Below the pieces are notes generated by a model that saw only the letters and a program-made list of their open reading frames with translations, did not search any database and had not been told where the DNA came from. The position numbers and the translations under genes were made by a program. Positions 24,701-36,900 of a stretch of 64,000 nucleotides of DNA are shown here, piece after piece (within the stretch, counting starts at the first letter, position 1; every line of letters starts with the position of its first letter). The DNA comes from Piper betle (lineage: Eukaryota > Streptophyta > Magnoliopsida > Piperales > Piperaceae), in contig JAURVB010012387.1 of assembly GCA_033002965.1 (NCBI GenBank), positions 92,807-156,806 of the forward strand, read 5' to 3'.

Positions 24701-27459
24701 TATAAAGATAATAGTATTGCACTTAGTAGTGGGTTTCGATGTAGGTTTCGAAGTCCGAGCTTGCCATAGATGTGCAGATACGCTTGGAGCTTGGACCACA
24801 CATCCGTAGGACTCTCCCTCTTTGCTTGACTCCCTGCATGTCGAGTTTAACCTTGTTTTAGACGTTAGACAACATCGGCTATGTTTTATAGGATCCCTCT
24901 GATGTCGGGCTATTTAGTTGTGTTTTCTACCCATGTTTAATAAAACTACAAGGATGAGATCCCTTGTTAGTTTTAGAACTGAAGATCAAGAAATATATGA
25001 TACAAGCCTCTTCCTTAAACCTATTATATAAGTATGCGCATTTATTTACGGATTTCACTAATAAGAGAATGAGTGGTATTGTGATATGTATAGACTGCAC
25101 TAGTAATCCTTCAAACTTTGAGGTAGTGCAGTGTATGAGGGTACTACATAATGCAACACATTTCTGGAATTTGTGGCACTAACTTAACCATTCCTTTTGC
25201 CACTCGAGTACTGTGGTGGGTGTAATATGGAGGATGTGATGGTGTAAGCATTGTATGTATGAATATGAATATTAGCTGTGCATGCGAGCCGACACTTATT
25301 TAAGTATGTTTGCTTACCACCCAGTGTGAGGCAATTTTGAAGTTTTATAAGTTTCTGTGAGTAATGGAAAACCCATTTGCTAGTTTATATTAGTTACTTT
25401 TTGGACCAGTAACATTCATTACTGACGTTTTTTATATATTATATGTAGATCTTACAGATCTTGAGTCGACTTTGGTGGGAGGACAGATAAACATTACACA
25501 CACTTGAGTTCAACACTATTATTTTGTTCTTACTTTTATTTATATTTGATGTGTTTTGACACATATTTAACAATGTCTTTCATTCTCATGACACCAAGCG
25601 GGTTGTTCTAATCTATTTTATTGATCAAGTCTTATCGACCAACAACTTTAAATATGACTCAACTCGACTGTAACATTTCTAATTCGGTTATCATGTGAAC
25701 CGAAATCGGGATGTTACACTCACCAAATCTAGAGTCTGTTTTGACTAACACGCGCTACCCTTTCTCAAAGAGCAGTTGTCAGTTTTCCCTCATCTCACAT
25801 CTCACTGAAAACTGGAGAATACTATATGTACATAGGTGTAGGTAGGGATTGTAATATAATAGGCCCAATGGTATCATGATCTAGATCGAGTGTTCAAAAA
25901 CAAACTCGAGGAATTCATCCTCGAGGGTTATTAATCAGGATAATTTGTGCAACTAAATGGCTCATGTAGAGTGGGATACAATAAATCCACCACTCGATAC
26001 ATCTGCTTACCTATTAAAACAAATCATGATAGAGTATAGAAGTCAAACCAAAAGCAAGTCCTAAATGGACCTGGTAGAAGTTCTAATTGTGTCCACGCGC
26101 CTAGATGGCAAACTCCTACTCCGTACCTATACATCAAACTAAAAGCTAACGCCCACTTATGACACATTTACACATCCTATAGCACACACACATCACAACA
26201 CACATCAATCCATATAAGAAGTTACAGGCTATGTTGCATTTAAGCACCATTACCTACTTCATTTACTTAATTAGTTCCTTAGCATTCATTTTAATACAAT
26301 TCAGTCACGCAATTCATCTTTATTCACAACAAAAAAATATATCATATCAATCAATCAATCCTATCATGTTGTGTTAATAATTATCAACTTTGAGTAACTA
26401 AGTCGAAGTTCATTATACCTCACGTTGGCGGTAACCAGCTACAGCTAAGGTTTGTTGCACAGTTCAAGACTCAACTTCGGCACCTAGTGGTGTCCAAAGT
26501 TCTATCGGGTTCGACTGGATGAATTCAGAGGAAGATCTGGCGAATTTCAATGAATCCGGTTTTCCGACGGCTTTTGGCGATTTTTCGGTAATTTCCAACT
26601 ATTTTTGAGCGGCTTTTTGGTGGTTTTGAGCTACATTTTCGGTGAGGCGATCAGGGCATTGGCTCGGCGAGCTTGACCCAATGGTGGTGGTGGTGATGGT
26701 GACAATGGTGGCGATGACCTCTGGTGGCGGCAGTGAGTTTGCCCGGTTAGGTCAGCTTGTTTGATCGGGCCTTCGCTAGCTTCGGCAATAGTGTTGAGTG
26801 TAGGGGAAAGGTTAATTAGGTCAAGAGGGAAGGCATCGGTGGAGCGGTGCAGACAGCCGTGCTAGGGCGCGAAGTAGAGGCGTCATGGAGCCTAGGCGGC
26901 TATCGGGAAGGCGGGGGTTTGCTCGGCGATGATTAGGCACCCGGAAGGGGCATCAATGACAAGGACTGGGGCGGTGTAGGGGATTAGGGAAGAAGAAAGG
27001 TCATGATGAAGGTTGGGTGGCAATCTAGTAAATAAAAGTTGACTCAATTCCGACTTGAGTCAAATGTAATAACTCGTAATGAATTCTTAAAAAATCCAAA
27101 AAATATGAAAAATCTCATAAAATATAATATACACCATCACTTCACAATGACATGCTTTATTACTATTAACCCACCCAAACTGCTATATAACGCCTCCTAA
27201 TGCTTATTTGGCCTAAAAATAATTCTATGATCAAGTACATAAAAAAATAATTGTATAATGTCATATACTCTAATAACTCATTTCTCATTATCTTTTTGAC
27301 ATTATCATCATATACTCAGGTACACTTGACCCTCATTGCTCATAACGCACAGCTGGCCTCTACTTAGCATGCGGGTTATGAAACTGACTCGACTCGAACC
27401 AACAATTAAACCGACTAGTTTGCTAATATAAAACTCTGACTCGAGTTATGTGTTTTATA
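21725..27459 (-). repeat. Solo LTR A, minus strand, split by a palindromic insertion
   Basis: The U3 end is at 27459 (minus-strand start TATAAAACACATAACTCGAG, compared with TGTAAAACACATGACT at 48705). Most of its length matches the reverse complement of the 3' LTR at 48705-51539. The match continues across the insertion: bases up to 22635 and from 25724 align with adjacent positions around 50550 of the 3' LTR. The last about 160 bp of U5 are missing at the 21724/21725 junction. Confidence 0.75.
22636..25718. mobile_element. Palindromic LTR B insertion with two U5 ends
   Basis: The 3083-bp insertion is flanked by perfect CTCAC duplications (22631-22635 and 25719-25723). The left arm starts TGTAACACCCCGATTTCG and the right arm ends CGAAATCGGGATGTTACA. 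Arms 22636 to about 23690 and about 24660 to 25718 are inverted copies of each other, roughly 85-90% identical by eye. The central about 970 bp continues the left arm into the AT-rich and GC-rich parts of LTR B. Both outward ends are LTR 3' (U5) ends. The empty-site sequence, with a single GTGAG/CTCAC, is preserved at 50550-50554 in the related 3' LTR. Confidence 0.8.
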
Positions 27460-28970
27460 GACTACCCCTCTTGGTGTCTTGAGGAGGAAGACAACCTCTA
27501 CATAGAGGCAAAATGCATGATTGAATGAGCAATGATATACAACAACCTATTAAATAATATATGTGCAATAACATGACAAAAGAATATAAATAGGATATAT
27601 TCATAAGCTTTCTGGTTATGGGGTGATCATTCTAACCTGCTTATCATCACATGCAATAAATGTACCCATCTTATAACATAAAGTGTGCGCAATCATAGAA
27701 GGCTTATATTCGTAAACTATCATTCCAACTCATAATGTACCAAAATTTGCTCCAAGATTCCCTTCATCCTCTTGTCTTGTGATCTTCCTTGTGGAGGAGA
27801 TTGCTTTACAAACCCTTTCCATCGAAGATTGATCGAGTTTGGAGCAAGCTTTTGCCAATTTGGCAAAGAAGGAGAACTAGGAGTTGAGCTATATAATTTC
27901 TAATAGATCACGCATAAATATCATTAATCTTGACATTATATGGCTTGTTGAATTGAATCATGTATGAATTATATACAAGCACAAGTTTTTATGTGAGACT
28001 CATGGAGGAATGTGTAGAATTGTTATGAAACACAAAAAACTCAACCCATGATTGAATTTAGATGCTATGTTTTGATGTTTAGACATGAGATTATCATGAT
28101 GATTAAGCAAATCATAAAATATAACAATGAATTAGAATTGTTTGTGTCATTTGTAGCAAGTGTTATTTATTTGTAATTTCCTACTTGAAAAAAATTATGA
28201 GAAAGTAGGGTAAATAATATTGGATTAAAAACATGTTTTATTACATGATTCTATGCTTAAATAGCATCAAACCCCTAGTTTTGTTTCACTAAAATCGGAT
28301 TAAAATCGAGTAAGAAATAAACAAAAGAATCTAAGTTTTTGCGACAACGCCAATATGCCAAGTAGTAGCTTTGCAGTGTTGCAGCTCTGATAAAAAAAGA
28401 ATTATGGCAAGCCGATGCCAAAGCACCCAATCCAGGTGTTGCTGGCGCCACGACACCCACTTTTGATGAAGTTGTGTACAAGGCCCAGTGCCACAACGCT
28501 CTAACAAACTATCGTGGCAATCATGTCGAGCTATAAAGACTAAACCCTAGTTTGGATTTTTTTGATGTTTTGACCCAATGCATGACATATTTTTGGATGT
28601 TTAATGATTATATGATGCTTATATGGTATTGTATACATGTATATGTGTTGTTTCTATAGGATCAAGGCAATATCATGTCATGTGATATCATGTAGGCATG
28701 GGTAAGCTAGTCTGGATGTTAATATACCCGTATATTATTGTTCGCACTCGAAGGTTGCAGTGAGCATTTAGGAGCTCAAGCCAATGAGTTGAACAAATTC
28801 TTTTAGTCATATTTAGGGAGTTTTAAGATCCCTCGTGTGCCAATGTTTTAAACAGATTAGTCGACACTTGTTTTGTCATATTGATATTTATATGCTCATG
28901 TTTTATGTTTCAATATTCAAGTACATGTAAGTAAGCAAGATAAAAACTAAAACACAAGGTTTTATGCTTT
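27460..28970. other. Gene-free tract
   Basis: No supportable gene. The 73-codon minus frame at 28275-28496 has no domain and lies just left of a TATA-like CTATAAAGAC (28533), which could belong to the LTR-like tract ending at 30488. Confidence 0.35.
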
Positions 28971-30488
28971 TTATGTGTTAAGTAAAAGTAATGGCAAGGC
29001 TTAGGCTTAACAACAAAGTCATATTTTCAAGTGCTAAGTCAAAAAAATAGCATGGTTTAGGTTTAACAAAATCATGGTTTCCACATGTTAAGTCAGAGTG
29101 GCATGGCCTTGGCTTAACAACATGTTTTTGTGAGATTTAATGTTCAAGTAAATGGCACAGCAGATGTGCTACATCGTCACCCTCGATGCATTCCCCTTAG
29201 GCAAGGGCTAACAAAGGTTTAGGCTAATGTCTTGACAACGTTAATGATCATTGGTTGTTCCTCATATATGTGGATTATTTTATGGGTTTGGGCAGTGATC
29301 CATTATCAAGACCTTTGCAGCAAGGATGCTAAGCTCCACAAGGCTCCAATGGTTGAGCTGTAGGTTCTAAACTTTGAACCACAAAGGCTCTAAAGGTCAA
29401 GCCACCATACTCCAAAGGTTGACTCACATGGTTCCAAAGGAAGAGCAATAGGTTTTTACTTGTGATTTTCTTCTGATTTATCTCCCTACCTTGAAGTGTT
29501 GGTTTAGAAAATAGTTTTAGTTATGTCAAGTAGAGTAATTTAAGGAATTGGACACTTCCCCCAATAGATTAAACATCAGTTTCAAGTTGTTTTAAGTAAT
29601 TAATTGGACATACAAGTATGATCTAATTTTATGTAAGTATGTATCAGCTATAAGTCCCAAAGGTGGGACTATAGTTAAATCAGTAAGTCGCAAAGGTTGG
29701 ACATAACTAGATGTTTTCCTAAAATCCCAAAGGTTGATTTAGGGATGATGCTCTAAAATCATTTTCAATTGCAAAGGTTCAAATACAACAAGATTATGAT
29801 GATTAAATGTTCATATTAACATATGTTTTAAATTAACCATCCAAGGCTCATCAATAAGTCACATGGGCAGTGGTTAACTATATTCAAAGCCATTTTTCAT
29901 GTTGCATGTTATGGTTAACTAAGTTAGGTAATTAGTTATGTATTTAAGTATGATGCATGTTATGCTAATGTTTAGCCTTAAACATTCAGTTTATGATCAA
30001 GTATATGCCTATGTTAAAGTTATGTTTATGATTCAACTAAGGCATGTTATTATGTTTGATGATTTATGGGTTTTTTTTTATGTGAATAATCAATTCAGAA
30101 TTCAGTCTTAATTTCTTACAATGTTACTACATATTTAAGTAGGGGACTCAGTTCCCTGTGTTATCAAGTTACTGGACGGACAAAGTTATCTTTGTTCACA
30201 AGTTTAAGAGATCTTTGGAGCAATGAAATGACAAATTTCAGCAATTAGAAGTTTATTTTCTGTTATTTGCATATTTAGTATAATAGTTGTACTAGATTTT
30301 TAACGAGAGATACTTACCTAGCTATGTAATATAAGTATTGACTTTTGATTTGGTTTCCTATGGACACAAGGTGTTGATCAGCGCAATAAGTATTCTGTTG
30401 TATTTATATGTATGCATGTGTGTTAGAGGATACGCTAGTAATGACCTTAATTTAAGGTTATGCATGTTATAAAATTGGGGTGGTTACA
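28971..30488 (+). repeat. LTR-like tract ending in a U5-type terminus
   Basis: The right end reads AAATTGGGGTGGTTACA at 30472-30488, matching the U5 ends of the other LTRs in this window, so this is probably the 3' part of a plus-strand LTR whose start I cannot place. It contains about three imperfect 55-60 bp repeats built on GTTAAGTCA...GGCTTAACAA (28975-29135), and several phrases built on CAAAGGTT at 29330-29780. Confidence 0.45.
28975..29135 (+). repeat. Imperfect tandem repeat, about 3 x 57 bp
   Basis: Three successive units each carry a GTTAAGT/GCTAAGT start, then a GGCATGG/GGCAAGG stretch, then GCTTAACAA or GTTTAACAA. Units differ by small indels. No coding role is apparent. Confidence 0.55.
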
Positions 30489-30686
30489 TGCATTGCACAA
30501 ACACATAGCATTGGATAGGATTACATGCGATGACTTGTAGTTATGAATTTAGAGACCATGATGCTCGTTGAGTTGAAGCTTTGGATTTGTGCTATTTGAG
30601 GTCACTACAATTTTTATTATAAGGGATGACTTAATTAATAGATGAAATAATCGAACTAGGTACCCAAAGTATTATGAGATGTAAAC

Positions 30687-30812
30687 ATGAGGGAGGAGAA
30701 ACTTCATTATGTCAAATCCCATGATCAAGTGGCAAATATTTTTACAAAGGCACTTGTTGTTGGTACTTTTAACTTAATCAAGGATATGCCTGACATGATT
30801 GATGAGAGATAA
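30687..30812 (+). pseudogene. Ty1/copia RNase H C-terminal fragment
   Basis: A 41-codon frame contains LHYVKSHDQVANIFTKAL followed by FNLIKDMPDMID and a stop. The pattern D-Q-V/L-A-D/N-I-F/L-T-K-A/P-L is the conserved end of copia RNase H, close to the polyprotein's C-terminus. Everything upstream (gag, integrase, RT) is missing or unrecognisable. It is a 3' remnant only. Confidence 0.75.
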
Positions 30813-30829
30813 TGACGCTTAAGCGAGAA

Positions 30830-31026
30830 TGTTGAAAATAAGCCTAATTTAAGATGAAGAGGTCATGCTATAAATAATATGGGGTTTTTCTAAATAATAT
30901 TTTGGGTATTTGAAGGGTTAGACAAGAGACACCGTATGAAGAATCTTGCTTCATTCCACAAGATGGAAAAAACAAACATGAAACAATTATATCATTTATC
31001 TCTCCCGGCTAGGGGATAAGAAGGAA
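30830..31026 (+). repeat. Candidate copia LTR remnant
   Basis: Eighteen bases after the copia stop codon the sequence reads TGTTGAAAATAAGCC, a common start for copia 3' LTRs. At 31027-31037 TGGTGTCAGAG resembles an initiator-tRNA-Met primer site (usual form TGGTATCAGAG), which would lie just after an LTR end. No second copy lies in the window, so the right boundary is a guess. Confidence 0.35.
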
Positions 31027-31037
31027 AATGGTGTCAG

Positions 31038-32902
31038 AGAATTTATTATGCTACCTTTGATCTCAAATATATTGGTTTGCCGTGTAATGCCATGCTTTTG
31101 CCTTTTTTGTGGTTATTAATATGTTGCTACCACAGCGGCCACCTTATGTAGTAGGCTATCTCAGTATAGGGCTACCAACGTCATGGCAAAAATAAAATAT
31201 TTGAAATAAATAAATTAATTAACTTTACAACATTATGGTTTGACTTTAGAGTAGCTACATGTGACATGATGGGACGATAGTGTTTTCGGAACATCGCATA
31301 TTTTTTATATTATTGACGTTGGACTCTTTCTTATTTTTTTAAGAACTTTATAGCACATTTGTTGAACTATGTTGTGGTTCATGTGACAGTTTAATTCAGT
31401 TAAGAATGATTTAATGTCTATTATTTTTAATTTGTTGTTATGCTAAAACTACCTAATTATCTTATCAAAGCAACTAACTACACAATGGTGAAACACGTAA
31501 AGTGCTTAATTTAATTTCGAAAATTGCTTAATTAAATTTACTCAAGCAATCATTGTCGCAAGATAAAACTTAAAAATCCATAATAACTTAAATGTGATTA
31601 CGGTTCAAAAGATCAAATTCAAGTTGTATTTTCAAGTAACATTTTGTGAAGTGATAAAATGGAGGGTCATAAAAAGGTTGTTGTCTCTACCGCATACACT
31701 GAGGACGACCTTAAATTTGGAAGTCATTGGCCCAATTGCCGTGGCAAAGGACGTGGGAAAAATTGGAGATGTAAAGACTTGGCCCACTTAATACAAACAA
31801 ATGAGTTTAGTCATGTCCTCAAACGTACTTAATCAAGTTGAAGAGTCTAAACATATCTCCTGCTAATATATTGAATCTTATCGTGATAAATATTATAGGT
31901 GAGACTAATTTAACTTTGTAGGGATATTACATTTACATAATTTAAAGAAATTTCGTCTTCAAAATTCCTTCTTTTAACATACCACTATCTATTTAACATG
32001 GTCTCGGGTTCACTCTAATACTATCTGCAAAGGCCTGGTCCAATTATTGTATATTGATGGGCTTAATCGTTTCTTCAAAAGTAATTAATGAAATTTATGA
32101 TTTTAAGCATATCCTTATTAATATATTAGATTTTGTGACAGTACATATTGAACGCGAAATCTAACTTAACTTTTTAGGAGATATTAGAGGAGATATAATA
32201 GATCCTCATAGAGCAATGACATTAACGGAGAGGGAAAAAAGGGACGTGGGGGAAATAAACCATGTGTGCTGCAAGTAGTTGGCCGATTTATTATTTTACC
32301 GACCATTTAGAATTAAATTGAAATAAAATGGCTAAATACATTTTTTACTATTTAAAAAAATGGTAAAAATGTAATAACTTTAACTACTCCCTTTCATTTT
32401 GAAACGATAATGGCAATAGCCTTTATCGTTTCTGTTTACTAATTTCCCACTTTATCAAAAGTGCTTATTTATTTTTAGAAGTAAAAATTTAGTATTATTG
32501 ATCTATATAAATAAAAATATTATTATGAATGTATTTAATTAAAATTTTACATTATTTTATCTTTTAAAAGTTGGTTCAACATAAATATATAGTGAAAGTG
32601 GTACCTAATTTATTAATATATATGTTGTCATAAGAATTATGGGCTAAAATAAAAAATACCAATTGTTAACTATTTACCGTCAGGAAAATCATTTAGAAGT
32701 CGGTAATGGCAAACGATTAAGAAAACAGTAAACGATACAGCGATACAATAAATGGTAAATTGTCGAAAAATTAGTAACCAATTTGACCCACACACGCCCA
32801 CGTCTTACAACTACAAATGGGTAATGCCATCAATTAACATGTCAAGGTGCTGAATACCGTGGTCAAAATAAGTGATGCAGATAGGCGGATAACACTCCTC
32901 TT
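31038..32902. other. AT-rich gene-free tract
   Basis: No gene, RNA or element boundary recognised. The short frame at 31594-31791 has no domain. Confidence 0.4.
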
Positions 32903-33514
32903 TGTTGGGCCCTTTAGGCATCCACCTAAGCTCCGAAACTACTGTTGGGCCCTTTAAGCCCCTACAAACAGATTTTAAACAACTAAAGGAAACTCATAAT
33001 AGGTGTCACAGACTCTCTTAATCCAAAAGCTAGCTCAAGAATAAGGCTTTCACATTAGCCTATATACAAATCACCAACAACCTTTACGACCGATGTGGGA
33101 CAAACCCAACAACTCCCCTTCACATATCGGGCATGGCCCGAAACCATCAACGTCTGACACACTCCTTTTACCCCTTAAATCAGACGGCACCTACCTGGCA
33201 AACTCTTCATCAAATCATCGGGTAGAACCCATGAAGGAAACAACAACATGAAGGAAACAACAACAATCGGTGTAAACAAACCCAACTCGACCTTGAGCTC
33301 TAATACTACTTGTTGGGCCCTTTGGGCCCCTACTCCTAAACTCCAAAACCACTATTAGGCCCCTAAAAAAGACTTTAAACAACCAAAGGAAACTCACAAT
33401 AAGTGTCACGGGCCTCTCTTAATCCAAAAAATATCCCAAGGAATAAGAATTTTCCCATTAATCTATATACAAGTTACCAACAACCTCTATAATCAATGTG
33501 GGACAAACCCAACA
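32903..33514 (-). mobile_element. Complete TRIM retrotransposon
   Basis: Two direct terminal repeats of about 205 bp (32903-33111 and 33311-33514) each begin TGTTGGGCCC and end AAACCCAACA on the plus strand, around a 199-bp centre. On the minus strand, the sequence just inside the 33311 repeat reads AGTAGTATTAGAGCTCAAGG, close to an initiator-tRNA-Met primer site. The sequence just before the other repeat reads GTGAAGGGGAGT, a polypurine tract. Flanks CTCTT (32898-32902) and CTTTT (33515-33519) look like a 5-bp target duplication with one mismatch. It has no coding capacity, as expected for a TRIM. Confidence 0.85.
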
Positions 33515-33913
33515 CTTTTTCCCTAAATTGTGAGGACAAAACACATTAAAAGTCAAAACGGTTTGAAACGGAAACAAAAAATGAAAATACATAATGGTAA
33601 TTTTGATTGATGGTGACCAATAAAAGATGGAATCACCATTTATAAATATCATAAACAAAATTACCTTGAATCAGGATCCAAGCAAGAGTAATTATTTACA
33701 ACGCCATGTACAACGCCATCATCAGCAACTTCGTGCCATAGTTTAATAGTTTTTAGACAAGGGCAACTTGTTTTGGAAATGAATCCTATGTTATTGTTGT
33801 AAGTATCACATATCCTAGTACCTACCTTCCTGTCATATATGTGATATAGATTCTATATGATAGATTATAACTTTACATTAAATTACAAAAAGATAACTCG
33901 TGAAGCAGCATCA
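33515..33913. other. Downstream flank of the ABCF gene
   Basis: AT-rich, non-coding. The part nearest 33913 is presumably the 3' untranslated region of the minus-strand ABCF gene. No clear polyadenylation signal can be assigned. Confidence 0.4.
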
Positions 33914-36900
33914 TTAGTTCCACCGTTTGGCGTTCTTCAGACCTTTTGATTTTGCTTTCGCTTGCTGAAATGCCATCATCTTCTGCTTCTTTCGTGCTTC
34001 TTTTTCTGCCTGGTAACATAATGGAAAACTTCATACAAACAGCAGCTGAGAACTTATACCATTTTCTTTTTAGCATATTGCAGAAAGTACCTTTGACATT
34101 TTCGACTTTGCTTTGACTTTAGGTGCCTTTTCATCAAGCTCTGCCTCCCTCTCGAGTTCCCTCTCTTGCTTCCAGGTTTTTTTCTAAATAATACTGTACA
34201 AAATGAATTATTAGTTACAACAGTAGAAAACATTGTGTGCAGTTGTCTTTGCAATTTTCTGTAAGAACAACTTTGTTAAGAAAATATTAACAAATTATTG
34301 CAGGCAAAATTCCAGCAGTGCAGCATACTAAAACATAAAGTGGATCAAAATGTATCACTTACGTTATAGTCGCCAGCATAGTCATGGAAGCCTCTATCCT
34401 TCACTTCTATCACTCGATTAACTATCTGCCTTACAAAGTATCTGTCATGAGACACAGTAATGACAGTCCCCTTGTACTCTGTTATGGCCTCCTATTTCGT
34501 AACAAACAGGGAAAATGAATTTCTTATAGAATCCACACATATTTCCAGGGAAAGGAAACAAAATTGACCTCAACAAAGATGAATTATACCTCAAGCATTT
34601 CTTTTGTTGGAATGTCCAAATGATTGGTGGGTTCATCTAAAACCAGCAAGGTAGATGGCGTTACCATAAACTTGCAAAATGCAAGTCGAGCCTGCACGAA
34701 TAACTTGGTAAGCATGCATCTGGTATACTAAAACATGGAACGAGACAAATAGCTGCAAAGAGCAAATGATGAATAACTTCACTATCAAACTACAATAATC
34801 CGTTTTATCAAGTAAATGAATATAATAAGAAAATAATTCATCAGAAGAACTCTCAAAAGATATAGACCATAATCATCTCAAAATCTATCTTTTGCTGGAG
34901 CTATGATAGAGATTCTACCTTCTCACCACCGCTAAGAAGTGAAACCTTCCTATCAAGCATGTCTGCTTTGAAATTGCAACGACCAAGGAGTCCCTTGATG
35001 TCATCAAGTCTCCAGTTTTCTGCAGCTTCTTCAACTGTTTCAAGCACAGTTTTCTCCAAATCAAGTGCCTCTGCCTGAGGAAATTATCACTAACTCTTTA
35101 ACTGGCTTTGAACGAGCAAATTTGGGAATCACAGAAAAATTTCACTTTTGTTGTTAAACCATAAAACATACAAAGACAATCTAATCGACTTGAATACATC
35201 AGCAAAGATCTGTTAATAGAACAGGAAAAGCTAAATAATCTAAAGTTGGATTGCAAAAATATGATCAATTTCATATAACTCATATAGGGAGTGCCCTAAA
35301 CAGTATAATCAGGAAATATTGAACTCATAATGGATAAGTGAAAACATGCTAATGCTTTACCAACCAAATCAATATCATGCTTATGATGGTCGAGAAGATT
35401 CTACATTGCATACAAACTCAGGAAACCTGTATAAGGCAACTTCCGAGCTATATGAAACTGATGTTTTATAATCATTAGATGTGTTTAAAATTATCACCAA
35501 GAAAAATTCCAATTAGCATGATTTAGACTCGTGCTTGATCAACAGTAAATCAAGCTACTTTATCAGATGCCCATGGCATCAAATAGCCTGATTTCTATAT
35601 TTTACAACTTTTGCATATCATTGCAATTTCAAGACTGCGTATCTATGCTAGCGAGGTTTTCCATTGTGAATAATGCCTTCTTTTCAATTGGTTACATCCA
35701 TGCATCATAGTGTCTACTTGTAGACAAGTAATTTCATGTAGCATCAAACAAGAAATGTATTTAGATAAGAATAACTAAGCAACAAACAGAAGAACAAACA
35801 AAGAGCCCTACATTTCAAGCTTTACGAAGCAGAAAGAAAAATTACTTGGTTTTGTTCAAAGTAATTTGCTAAAACATTGTGCTCCCCAATAATAATTTCC
35901 CCTCCTATAGGCTTCTCATAGCCCATGATCAACTTAAGTAAAGTGCTCTTTCCACATCCATTTGGCCCAATAATGGCAATTTTTGCCCCTCGCTCGATTG
36001 TTAGGTTGGCTTTCTCAAATAGCACCTGATACAAGATACATATTCAACAGAAAGTTAGACAGCTAATAGAAATTATGTTGAAGTTAAAACAAAGTTAATT
36101 CACCTTGTCACTGTATCCAAATTCCAGGTTCTTAACCATGATCACAGATCTTCCACTCCTTCCCTCTCTGGAAATCTGAATTTCACTTGTTTCCGTTGAA
36201 ATGGCTTTTCAATTTGGTTCTCTTCTTGAAGTTTTTCTAGTTTCTGAAAGGCAACAACAAAAGTTAACAAAAATATCACATATCCTCCGAAAGGCAGATA
36301 CTCAAGCTGGTCGCTTAATTGTCCATCAATGGCAAACCTTTTACTATTATCACAGTAAAGATTTTAGTGCAAACTAAAACACTAGAAATAAAAATTGGGA
36401 AAAAAAGGCATAGGCAGTGAAACCTTTTCAGCAGTAGATGCACGACCTGCATTGGCACCAGCACCTAGACGGTTTATTAAGTCCTTGGTCTGTTCAATTT
36501 CCTTTTGCTGCTTCTCCCAAGCCGCATTTTGAGCTTCCACCCATGCTTCTTTTGCTAAAATATACTGAGAGTAATTTCCCTCGTACGTTTTTGAAACTCC
36601 CATGTCAGTTTCAACTATTTTTGTACATAACTGGTCAAGAAAGGCTCGATCATGGGATATAACAACCATGGGCACATCTTGCTTCTTCAGATAACCCTCA
36701 AGCCATTCAATGGTGTCCAGATCAAGGTGATTGGTAGGTTCATCCAAAAGAAGCAAATCAGGTTCCTACATTAGAATACAAAAATTTAAATAGGCATTAG
36801 AAAATATGCAACTTTTACAAAAATAAAGCTCTTAAACAATCAAATGAAGATTTTCAGAGAGGATTTTTTTACAAGTTTAAGAACTTCATTGTATTTCCCC

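Noticed and set aside
22636..25718. Interpretation as a Mutator-like or foldback DNA transposon because of the long inverted arms
   Set aside because: The target duplication is 5 bp, not the 9 bp usual for Mutator-like elements, and both arms match LTR B U5 ends, including the TG/CA termini.
28971..29135. Regularly spaced repeats as a CRISPR-like array
   Set aside because: Repeats are imperfect and the spacers are not unique; the context is a plant LTR-like tract.
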